The position numbers were made by a program, and so were the translations under genes. 64,000 bases of DNA, from assembly GCA_018398805.1 (NCBI GenBank), contig JAGFBZ010000333.1:310001-374000 (forward strand), written 5' to 3'. The notes below the pieces were generated by a model. The model ran no database searches. It was not told the origin of the DNA and saw nothing but the letters and a program-made list of their open reading frames with translations. Positions 1 through 12,100 of the stretch are shown here, piece after piece (positions within the stretch are counted from its first letter, which is position 1; every line of letters starts with the position of its first letter). The DNA is from Hirundichthys speculiger. Taxonomy: Eukaryota > Chordata > Actinopteri > Beloniformes > Exocoetidae.

Positions 1-12
1 AGAAGAACTGAC

Positions 13-128
13 CAGGACCGTCTGAGCGTCCGACAGGTCGAAGGTGGGTTTGAGGGGAGCCAGGAAACACGCCGGGACCATGTGTTTGTAGATGAAGTCG
101 GGGAAGCCCACCATGCCATCCTTCCCTC
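13..128 (-). CDS. xpot: xpot coding exon 20 (last one in window)
   Basis: Encodes GKDGMVGFPDFIYKHMVPAC then FLAPLKPTFDLSDAQTVL. Acceptor CTGCAG, donor GTCAGT at 12. Further exons lie left of position 1. Confidence 0.9.
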
Positions 129-3100
129 CTGCAGGTGGCAGCAGAGCATCAGTAGAGCATCAGAGCGTCAGCAGAGCATCAGAGCGTCAGCAGAGCATCA
201 GGGTGTCATCAGAGCGCCAGCAGTGTCAGCGCGTCAGCAGAGCGCCAGAAGAACATCAGAGTGTCAGCAGAGCATGAGAGCGCCAGCAGAGTGTCAGCAG
301 AGTGTCAGAAGAGCATCAGCAGAGCATCAGAGCGTCAGCAGAGCGCCAGCAGTGTCAGCGCGTCAGGAGAGCGCCAGAAGAGCATCAGAGTGTCAGCAGA
401 GCATCAGAGTGTCAGAAGAGCGTCAGCAGAGTGTCAGAGCATCAGCAGCACAGACCACAACAAAAACACGCCGTGGTTCCTGTTCCTGGACTCACCCCAG
501 AGCTCCACCAGCTTGGAGAGGATGATGAAGCAGGTCTTCTGAGCGATGGGGTCGGGGAAGTCCACGGCGCCCTGGATGATGGTGAACAAGACTCGCTCAA
601 TGTTTTCAGCTCCTGGAAACCAGAGCAGAGACGCCAACTTCTCCAATCACACTCTCCTCGTCTCAAATCTTGTTTTTATCATCCCGCTAAGTCAAGAGTT
701 GTTGGATGTTTTGGGTTTAAACTAGGGCTGGGCAATGATTAAATTTTTAATCGCGATTAATCGCATTATTTCCCTGATTAATCGCATTGTATACGCAAAA
801 TCAAATAATGAATTTAAAAGTAGTGTAAAGGTCCCTTTTATTTAAATGTTCTGCTGCCATATGAACTAAAGTGCCATAACATTTGTTCAGTTCTTGTCAG
901 TAACACATATTTAGTGTAAATCTAATCTTAAAAAATGTAAAATAAAATAAAGCTTATTGTCACTGCCAGGGCATTAATGTCATCCTGTTTTTATAAAAAA
1001 TAAAATAAAAGTCTATAAACAAAATCCAACAAAAAGATTGTGTCTCAGCACAATCAGAACATTAAAACAGGTAATTTCTGAGGTAACAGCAGAAACTTTT
1101 AACGGAGAGTTCAACTTGTCAGTTGTTACAAATAACCTTGTTTCTAGGGATGTCCCGATCACGTTTTTTGGGTCCCGATCCGATTCCGATCTTTTAATTT
1201 TGATGATCGGCCGATTTCCGATTTTTTCCGATCCGATTTCACTTCTTTTGAGTGGGCAAACAGAGTTTAATTTCCTATGCATTTTATTTCCTGTGTACAT
1301 TAATAAATAGGCCTGCATCCAAGCTGAGATTAATAGCTTTTATCATCTCATAAAATAAACAATAACTTATTTAAACACTCTTCTTTCTTTCTTTTTTGTT
1401 TGGGAGAATTATTATAAAACACATTTAGTTACAGAACAGTGACTGTTCAACAGTCTCAGTACTAAAGAACAAAGCACTTCCATTTAAATAGCAGCAGGTG
1501 AACTTGGCTAGCAGTTTCAGGCAATGAAAACACTTGCAGAAGTCTTTGCAATCAATGAAATCACATCAGAATAACAATAACATAAAATATTAACTTAACT
1601 TCTTTCAAGACCCGCTGCACATGTTCGCGCACCTTTGTGTCCTTTGTCGTTCATGTAATGACGGGAACGAGGCTCGAGGTAATTAATGAGCCGGTTAAAT
1701 GCCTTGTAAATGTGCTGGTCGTCCTCAGTAATACATTCTGCGATTAGCTCGGTGATTTTTCTGTATTTCTCTGAGTCTTTCGGGAGTTTCTTTCTTTTAA
1801 AAGTTTCACAGAGCGTTTGCTGCCGAAGCTGGTGTCGACGGCAGCAGCTCTGAAGCTGCAGCCGTCTGCACCACGGCACCTGACAGAAGGCTGCATGATC
1901 GGTGCTGCGTGCTTTTTTAAGTGTCTGATTAAATTGGTGGTGTTGTAAACTCTCTTCTTACTTACCCATCATGATATATCAGCCTTCCACACATTTCAAG
2001 TCGCAGTTGAAGCATCGGTCTTGTAATTTTATAGTGCTGCCACACTGCTGACATTTTTGCTAAAGTTTAGCCTGACGCCGCCGGTCTTAAAACTTTTAAG
2101 GTGGATACAAGACAGCGCTGCTGGGAAACCTAATTTCAGTGCAAATTATTAAATGTATATAGTTTAAAAAATATTTTTGTTTGTGTAATATGATTACTTT
2201 ATTAATTTGTGTTAATCAGGATCACTTTTTGAGGAAAAAAATAATGGAAAAAAAGATCGGCGTGTTATAATAAGGCTGATCGGCCGATCCGATCCACCTT
2301 AAATTTTTAAGATTGAAGGCCGATCCCGATCAGGGATCGGGACATCCCTACTTGTTTCTGTTGAATCCTCCGTCTGGGAGAACTTTAAAATGAAAATGTC
2401 CATGTTAAAGTTCAGTAACTTTACCAATCCATGTATCAATCATTCTTTCCATTTTTAATTATCAATCAAAAATTAAAAAGTGACATTTTATTACGTTTTT
2501 TCGGTTTTTAATCTAACACAAAAAAATGAAAAGATGCCTGGTTTTTATATATTTCAATTTTAGACTTGGATCAAAAATACAAAATTAAAAAACGGGCCAC
2601 AGAACTGAATTAGTTTTATAATGGAGGACTGGACTTTCTGTTGTCATTACACATCTGTGCCACTAGATGGAGCCGCACTGCAGTAACCAGCTAGAGAACA
2701 GCAGGACAGTGAACACATGGAGCAGATCTGATGGAACATGGAGGAATGACCACAAAGTTTGGTTGCAGTTAATATTGCTACCTGAGTTGCTACCTGAACT
2801 GTTAAGTTCACAGATTTTTACGGTTCTCCATGTCTGTTTTAGCTTTTCCGCATGTTCACCTGCCAATTGTCTTCTAGTTCTGCAGCAGCCAGTAACAGAC
2901 TTTTCAAAACAAAAGCATGTGAGCAACATGCGTTAACGTGCGATAAAATAAATGTCGACGTTAATAAATGAATGACTTAACGCGATAATAACACGTTAAC
3001 TTGCCCAGCCCTAATTTAAACACGTACAACGTAGGTGTTTGAAAACTCCACCCACAGAGTAGCCCCGCCTCCTCACCCTGATTGGCCATCACCTCGTTCA

Positions 3101-6100
3101 TTCCACTTCCTGCGATGGCCTGGATGAAGCTGAAGTAGCTCCTCCGCAGCATCTGCTTCTCCAGCGCCGCCGTCTGGTCGTTTTCCTCCGCCGGCCGGGC
3201 CAGAACCTCGAAGATGGCGAGCACCAGCGGCATGAAGACCTGCTGCAGGAACGGGGACACCTGCCGCTGCCATGGAGACGGGCAGAAACACGTCGTCACC
3301 CTGCAGTTTCGGTCTCGTCGTCCGCGGACGCGTCTCGGGTTCGTACCTTGAACTTGGCGGTGATCTGGCTGATGAGAGGGATGAACTCCTGCAGGTCTTT
3401 GGCCTCGCAGTCCTTCAGCATGTGCTCGGAGGCGGCGGGGACGAAGGGCAGCACCTCCTCCTCCAGGCAGATGATCATCCGGTGCAGGAAGGAGCGAACG
3501 GAGCTGCGCAGCACCCCCCGCTGGACGGGGCAGCTCAGCGCGGGCAGGAAGGTCTGCAGGCAGTCCCGGTAGACCTCGGTGCAGCCGCACTGCTTCACTG
3601 TCTGCTTGTTGCTGAACGCCTTGCTGGTGCGACTGCAGGGACGAGAGGAGACGGGCCGATCACCGACCGGCGCCAGAACTAAACCAACGCGGAGAGCCTT
3701 CGCTCGTCTAAAGACACCGACTGAAGATTAACTTTGACCACATGACCGGAAGCTAGGGATACAGTGATCCCTTGCCACATCGCGGTTTGACTAACACGGT
3801 TTTAGTCCATTGCGGATTTTTTTCAGAAATATATTATAATAAAAAAATCAAGAAATAATCGCTGAAATTCTGCGAAAATCCCCCCCACAGCAGACGAGAG
3901 GCCACAGCTGCCAGCAAAACATCAAAAAATGACTCACAGCCTCCTGTAAGCAACAAAGAAACACAGACAGAACTCTAGAATCTGGGCGCTGTTTGGCCGA
4001 GACGCATTTACTACATTTACGCATTTACTGGGCGCATGCACGACGCAGCGACCGGCAGCAGTGGGAAGCGTGTCAGTTTTAAGTTTGTTATTTTTTACTT
4101 AAACTTTTAAACTCGCTGTGCACTTTGAACTGATCAACCTCACTTTTGTGTGATTAAGAGTGACATGATTCAGTGACATGAATCTGACTCTGATCTTTTT
4201 ATTGGCGGTGCTGCGTCCTCATGTCACCTGGGGCTGCTGACAGCTACATTCAATATTCCAGAGACTATCTGTTAAAATTCTCTAATCCCGTGATCAGCGG
4301 CCCACCAGCAGACATAGTCTTTCCTGACCGAGCACGGGGAAGGCGACAACTTTGTACCTCCATGACGGAAAACCGAGGAGGCGAGGCAGGAGAGGCGGCG
4401 TACAGGAGCGCAGACAGCAACACCTGTTGCGCATCATCCCCCTCCCTTCAATTATCCTGTCCAACGTCTGCGCTCTCTGCAATAAAACTGAGGAACTACA
4501 GGCTCTTGTTCGCCACCAGCATGTATTTAAAGAAGCCTGCATCCTGGTCTCTGAGACCTGGCTCGGGGAAAGGGACGTTGACGGTGATCTAGACGGGTTG
4601 GAGGTCCGTTCCCTTCGCTCCTCCCCTCTGTCGGTGCGGAGCAGAGCGGACCTCCGTCCCCGTCTAGATCACCGCTCCGCACCGACAGAAGTCTGCAACA
4701 AGACTTTGTACCAATTTAAGTTTCTACCATCAGGTTCACTGATTAGACTCCCTTTTGCAAAGACAAACAGATAAAAACACCCTTTTGTTCCCTCTGCTGT
4801 TGTTCTTTTAAATACCGAGAGGAGAAGATGGCAGGTGAAAAGCCCTCCCTCCTGACTAAAGCTTAGGTCTTTATTATGAAAAAAAAAAAAAAAAAAAAAG
4901 TTATTGATTGATTGACAGTTTGGAGACCAGAGGCTGTGAGGGAAACAGAAAGACCACAGTTTAGCCTTTGTCTTGTGTCACTGCAGTGTCTCGCTACTTT
5001 TTTGCGGTGTTTAAACATATTTTAAACACATTATTTAGGCTCGGGGGGCTCCGCCTCCATTTCGCGGATTTTGATTATTGCGGGGGGGCGCTGGTCCCCA
5101 TTAACCGCGATAACTAAGGGATCACTGTACACGATAACTGTTATTTAAAACGGATAACTTTCAGCTCCTAAAGGCCGATAACACACACATATACCTAAGA
5201 TCATTACATCAATACTATGAACAAAATCAAAAATAGTTTGGACTTTTTAAATGAACAGATATTTATTTTTTCCAATGAAAAACTATTGTCAAACCTCTCA
5301 AACATTTTCATAAAGCTATCAAACAAACCTATTTGATATCTCACATCAACTTAAATAAGGTTCATTACTGACTGATATAAAAAATAAAGGCTCCTTGAAC
5401 TGATGGAAATACATGCATCAGAATTACTAACTGAAAAAGATTAACATTTAAAGGATTTTGACTTGTCATTCCATTTAAATTAATACCTTTAATCAAAGTA
5501 AACGAGGTTCAGAAGTTTTTATTTTTTAATCTCATGGAAGCTTTAGATGAGAGGAAAGAGGGAGAGGAGCATTTTAGCATTAGCTTCCGTTAGCTCGCGT
5601 TAGCGTGATTTCAAAACTCCATGGAAGCGATTGTTATGTTGTAGGTGGCTGATCAGGTTTGACGTATGAAAGCTTGTGCTTCCCTCCTCGTAGAATTCAC
5701 TCGGAGGATTCGTCACAAATAACCACCAAACTATCTTCTTCTGAAACTTTAACGAAGTTCCACGCCGCCATGTTTGTTGTGATCAGCGCTGTGCTGCATG
5801 CTGCATTTAAGGTGGAACGTAAATTCCCACGTTCCCTCGTTTGCTAGTCGTTCTTTCAGCCTTTTCTATTTTTTCTTTTTTATGTGTAACATGTGGGAAA
5901 ATACTGCTTATATCAATTAAAGTCAGCAACTACCAAAATTATGACCGAGTTAACGAGTTGTTTTCTGGCATGAGGGGGTATTCTTGATTTTCCTGATTGA
6001 GTAATCGTTTTTCTGATTATGCCGACGTTACTTGAACATAACATTCACTGCCGGTCATTCAAGGCTCAGAGGGAGCGAGGCACTGCTGTGTTGACAAAAA

Positions 6101-9100
6101 TATATATGTTATCGGGGCTGTTCGTCGTGATATCGGAGTTATCGGAATGACGTCATAATTTGCTGGTATCGACCTGATAATTATCAGGTTGATAGTTATC
6201 GTGCACCCCTACCGGAAACGCTTCAATTCAACGGCGCATGGATGGCGAGCCTCACCTGGCGAAGCCGACGGCGTGGCTGAGACAGTCGGCAAGGACAGCC
6301 TGGCGCTCCTCCTCCGTCTCCTGCAGCAGCTTGGCGAGCAGCAGGCGGAAGGCATCCATCAGCGGCGTCAGCAGGCTCCTCATCAGCGCCTGCTTCCTCT
6401 CCACCGGACTCTCCCCGTTCACGATCAGCACGCCTGCCGCCTCGAACATGAACAGCTGGTCGTCGCTGGTCAGCAGCGCCGGGAAACCATTTTCCTGCAC
6501 GAGAGAGACGGTTGGACGTGGAGGACGTGACTAGGGCTGTAGCGATACACTAATCTCACGATACGATACACGATATTCGGCTCACGATACGATATATATC
6601 GCAGAAACGATAAAATCGCTCAGCTCTAGATGTGGCGAGGGCGGTACTCACAGGAGGAGCGAGCTCCAGCAGGTCCTGGATCCTGGTCAGGATGTCCTCG
6701 ATGAAGGCGGTCATGTGTTTACTGCCAACGGGGAGCAGAAGGAAGCAGGTTAAATCCCAGAATGGGAGCATCGGCGTGAAACGGTTTCAAACCAAAGCAG
6801 CTGGACTCACTGCAGAGTCTTGACGAATCTGGAGAAGAGGTAGGCCACCCTGCTGCGGACCTTCGGGCTGTTGTGTCTCAGTCCTCGTTGATCCAGAAAC
6901 GCCATCTGACACCAAACATCACAGGAAGATAAATCAATGAATGAATAAAAATAAAACCAGGCGCTGGAGCAGCTTCTCTGCTGATGACCCTCGGTTCTCC
7001 ATGAGGACAGAACTGAGGTCATCATGGTTGGTTCTTCCCGTCTGACAGAACCTTCAACCCCAGGAACGATTATTACCATTTACTCATTATTGATGACGGT
7101 CACAGATTCTGACACTTATCTGTCTCTGGAGACTGAACATGGATGGACGTGAGCTGGTTTAACCCATTACCATTCCGTAATTTCCAAAACTAAACCGTAA
7201 TTTACACAGCTCATCTGTTACGTGAGGTAGTCATGCGATGTATCTTTGGAAAGTTGAGATTCTTGTGATTCAATCGATGGAAACCATTTCAGGGTAAAAT
7301 CATAACAGCAGGTACAATCAACGTCTGTGTCACACCACAAACAAACTGTTACAAAATCGATGCAACTCACCTTATAAGCCTTATAGAACTCGTCCGATCA
7401 AAAATATTCCCACAAAAATGGTCTGGTTACATTCACAAAGGTCCAGTCGATCCAATCCAGTAAAGTATTTAGTCCAAAAGTCATTATTATTCCAGTAAAT
7501 ATCCACAAACAGCCGCTGCATCAATTAAAATTAGCCAGTCGACAGTCGAACTTCCGGGCTTTGTTCGCTGTAACTCACCGTTTGTGTGTTTTATAATCGA
7601 TTCTTTGGTTTTAAAATGGAGCCTGTAGGCTGACCTTTAGATTGACACCTCATACGTCCATATAGCAGCTTCCCTGTCCTGTCCACAGCCTACAACATCC
7701 AATGAGGGCCAGCGTTGAAAGGAAGGCCACGCCCCCCATTGTGTTGTGTAAAAACGGAGCCAGTTAGAACCAGTCGTGATGATGACTGGCACATTGAATA
7801 GCCAATGAAATTCTGAACACAGTGATATGTCGCTTCAGGGGACGGAGACAAAGACACAACCAGAAACTACCTGCGTAACGCGTCAATGCGTCGTTTATGA
7901 AATTATGTTTATGTAAAAAATGCTGCAAATAACCTGTAATTGGTTATAACTGTAAATGTGTGTAAATATGTGAATAGTTTGCTATGTTTGCTGTGTTGTA
8001 AAAGGCAGTTATGACTTTTATCCTCGGTATGTGTCCATGGTTATCCAAGTGTCCTTCTGGAGTCTCCAAATGGACATTTTTGGAAACGCCTAGACATACT
8101 CTTCTAAAAACATGTGTAAAATACTCATTTTTAGTGGTATTGTTATCAGATTTGAACTTGCACTAGGTAAGGCTTCATGCTGTGGTCCCATTGTGTTTTC
8201 CAGCTAATAAGTCACAGCTGCACTCATCTGCAGACATCTGTTTACAAAAAAACAATAAAAAACTTCTATTTCAGTGTGTTAATACTTAGATTACTCAATG
8301 CTAGTAGCACTTACAGTGATTCTGACAGTTGGGGGAAACGTCAGAGTGTTACCTTTCAAAAGAGACCAAAACCATCCAGGTGCTACAAACAGTTCAAGAA
8401 CAGCTTTCAGTTTACTTTGGGTATAACCTGGACAGGCGTTTTAGGCTAACTGGTGTCAGTTTAGGGAGGCAGGACCGAAGCTCTGGACTCACCAGAACGT
8501 TGGGAATGTGCTGCGGCTCCACAGTGAAGAACTTATCGTACCGGACGACGGTCTCGAAGAACTCCAGAGACACGGAGGAGTGCTGGTAGCCGCTGACGCC
8601 GCAGGACACCAGCTGAGGGGGCGAACGCAGACACGGGGGGGGGGGTTACGGGTCAGAACGCCGTCTGGGTCAACGCGTGGGCGGAGCCGCGACTCACCGT
8701 CCTCATCATGTCCTGGAGGGCGCTGGTCTTCACCGAGTCCCCGGAGAAGTGGGCGCCGTGAGACGCCGGCAGCGCCTCCCCCAGCATGTAGAGCAGCCGG
8801 ATGGCCACCTCCACCTCCATGAACGGAGCCGTCTGCCAGTTCCTGAGGAGACACCAGCAGGTCTCATCCAGAGCTACGTCATCTACAGAGACTACAGAGA
8901 CTCAGCCAAAACCCTTTTACACGACAGCAGTAGACGACGTAGCTCTGGATGAGACCAGCAGGTCTCATCCAGAGCTACGTCGTCTACATCATCTACAGAG
9001 ACTCAGCCAAAACCCTTTTACACGACAGCAGTTAGCAGCAGATGCTCCTGTCTGTCACATTCACAGCTGGTAGGACTGCGTCTATGGCACATGTGTCAAA

Positions 9101-12100
9101 CACAAGGCCCGCGGGCCAAATGTGGCCCGCCATGTCATTTTATGTGGCCCTTAAGAGCTTGTGCATTATTGGCTTAAATTTTAAACTAATAGTTTAAGAC
9201 TTAAAATAAGCTTACACCGCTTTAAGGCGCATATTGACAAACTACATCTCCCATAATACATTTCATCGTTACCCACAAAGATATCAGTATATAACCATGA
9301 GGACGATTTTCAGAACTTACAAATTTAAGAAAAATCTCTACAAAGAAGGCAGTTTCATGAATGATGGGAAAACGAATACAGGTTTATACCAAAAGGTGAA
9401 GAAACAGGTCTGTCTTCTGTGTTATGAGGCGGGTGTCAGTCATGAAAGAGTTTAATCTACATCGGCGTTTTGACAGCAAACACGGAGCTAAGTATGCTAA
9501 ATTTAGCGAAAGAGAAACAAAGAATTGCTTCTGCTTCTGAAACCAAGGTAATGGATACTCTTACAACCACAAACCCTGAGCTTAATATAATAATGAGTTA
9601 AATATTTGACTCTTGAATACATAATAAATAGGGCTGGGCAACGATTAAATTTTTTAAACGCGATTAATCGCACGATTTCCCTGATTGATCACGATTAATC
9701 ACATTGTATACGGAAAATCAAATAATGAATTCAAAAACAGTGTAAAGGTCACTTTTAATTAAATGTTCTGCTGCCATATGAACTAAAGTGTCATAACATT
9801 TGTTGTTCAAACACTTTTAACATCAGCACTTGTCAGTAACACATATTCAGTGTAAATCTCATCTTAAAAAATGTAAAATAAAATAAAGCTTATTGCCACT
9901 GCCAGGGCATTAATGTCATCCTGTTTATAAAAACATAAAAAAAAGTCTACCAACAAAATCCTAACAATCTAGAGGCCACAATCAGAACATTAAAAACAGG
10001 TAATTTCTGAGGTAACAGCAGAAACTTTTAACTGGGAGTTCAACTTGGCAGTTCTCCCCGGGGAGAACTTTAAAATGAAAATGTCCATGTTAAAGTTCTG
10101 TAACTTTATCAATTCATAATTATCTGTGTATCATTTTTTTTCTTTTTTCAATTGTCAATCAAAAATATAAAAAGTTAAAAAGTGACTTTTTTTTCTTTTT
10201 TTTTTAATCTAACACAAAAAACAAAACAAAAAATGCCTGTTTTTTTTAATATTTCAATTTTAGCAAACAGGCCACGGGACTGAATTTGTTTTTAATATTT
10301 TATTGTCTGGTTTACTTGACCCAGAAATGGCTTTGTTTTATAATGGAGGACTGGACTTTCTGTTGTCCGGTTGTCAACACATGGAGCAGATCTGATGGAA
10401 CATGGAGGAATGACGCCATCGTCTTGAACAAAGGGGTTTGAAAAAAATGTTTTCTGTCAGAATTGTTAATATTTCTACCAGAGTTGCTACCTGAACGGTA
10501 AAGTACACTGATTTTTACCGTTCTCCATGTTTACCTGCCAATTATTTTCCGGTTCTGCAGCAGCCAGACTTTTCAAAACAAAAGCATGTGAGCAACATGC
10601 GTTAACGCGCAATAAAATAAATGTCGGCATTAATAAATTAATGCGTTAACGCAATAATAACGTGTTAAATTGCCCAGCCCTAATAATAAATTCAGAAACC
10701 CTTATTTAACAAGGTGTGGTTTAATTTATTTTGATTTATATTGCATTTTGTTACATTCATGCTGTCAGTCTGGCCCTTAGAGGGCCACCATGATGCTGAT
10801 GTGGCCCTCAGTGAGAATGAGTCTGACCCCGCTGGTCTCTGGACTCTTGGACCATCAGTAGCAGAACCGAGTGTCTGAACAGGAGGAGGTTCTTACTGCA
10901 TGGTGTTGGTGAAGACCCGGCCAACAGCTTCCAGCAGCAGCTCTGGAGAAACCTGAGCCAGGCGGTCCAAAAGCATCTTCAGCTGCTTCCTGTACTCCAC
11001 GAACATGGCCTCGTCCTCGCCCTGGAGACCAGAACCACAGCGTCGGATCGGGTCCTGCCCGCGCAGCAGCGCACGTTCAGGTTCAGAAACTCACCTCGTT
11101 TTCAAAGTTGTACTCGTCGTCGTACGTCAGTTTCTTCATGACGGCGAGCATGACGGCCTGCAGCAGGAGCAGCCCGCATTAATGCACTTTATCAAAACTA
11201 TTAAATAAGAACTCTGGACGGAGTTTGAAGTGAACTCACCTCAATGTTGGCCTTCTGCTGCTCCGTCAGCTGAGGAAGCTGCAAACAGAAAACATCCGTT
11301 TCAAACTGAGCTGTTCAATGCTAACACTGTTCAATGCTAACACTGTTCACTGCTAACACTGTTCAATGCTAACACTGTTCAATGCTAACACTGCTCCATG
11401 CTAACACTGCTCCATGCTAACACTGTTCCATCCTAACACTGTTCCATGCTAACACGTTCCATGCTAACACTGTTCAATGCTAACAATGTTCAATGCTAAC
11501 ACGGTTCAATACTAACACGGCTCAATGCTAACACTGTTCACTGCTAACACTGCTAAATGCTAACTGTCAGAGAGACCGGCCTGTTTGAGGACGTGCAGGT
11601 ACTCGTAGCAGAAGCCCACGATGTTGGCCGAGATGTCGTCATCCTCGTGCACCAGCAGCTGCAGCAGCAGTGGCAGTGGAACCTTGGCCTCCACCGCCTG
11701 CAGCGTCTCAGTCGCCTCCTTCACGTTTCCCACTTTGACCAGCTTGTTCCAGCTCAGCACCAGACTCTGGCCCATCCCGTTCACCAGCCGCGAGAACTTG
11801 GCCAGGAAGTCCACGTCCTCCTCCTGAAGGAAAAGAGAAAAGAAAAGGGAAAGGAAGAGGAGAAGCCGTTTTCAGCACCAGAATAACTTTATGCTGCAGG
11901 ACATTTAACTCAGACGTCTGAAGGTAATAACAAACTAAACTTCAGCTCCAGATCGTTGCTACGGTGCAAAGAGCTTTCAAAAGCACTCTTCAGAAACCTG
12001 TGGGTGACATCACAGGGGGCGTGTCCAGTTTACTGATGGGCCCGCAACATTTAACGTTCATCCGTCAACCCTCAGAGTCTGACCAGCAATGACAACAACC

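Larger units (their letters stand above)
3762..5127. mobile_element. Tigger/pogo-like (Tc1/mariner superfamily) element with TA target site
   Basis: Ends CAGTGATCCCTTGCCACATC and its inverted form ctaaGGGATCACTG are bounded by TA at 3760-3761 and 5128-5129. The interior has no complete transposase. It includes a LINE-like endonuclease fragment, a poly(A) run near 4878 and interleaved palindromes at 4583-4688. Confidence 0.75.
3754..6211. mobile_element. hAT-like MITE (TAGGG...GATAACT family) split by a Tigger-like insertion
   Basis: The left tip TAGGGATA at 3754 is separated from ACGATAACTG at about 5130 by the element at 3762-5127. The right tip is GATAGTTATCGTGCACCCCTA, ending at 6211. Flanks ccggaagc (3746-3753) and ccggaaac (6212-6219) are an 8-bp duplication with one mismatch. 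The body is closely similar to the uninterrupted copy at 53486-54617. Confidence 0.82.
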
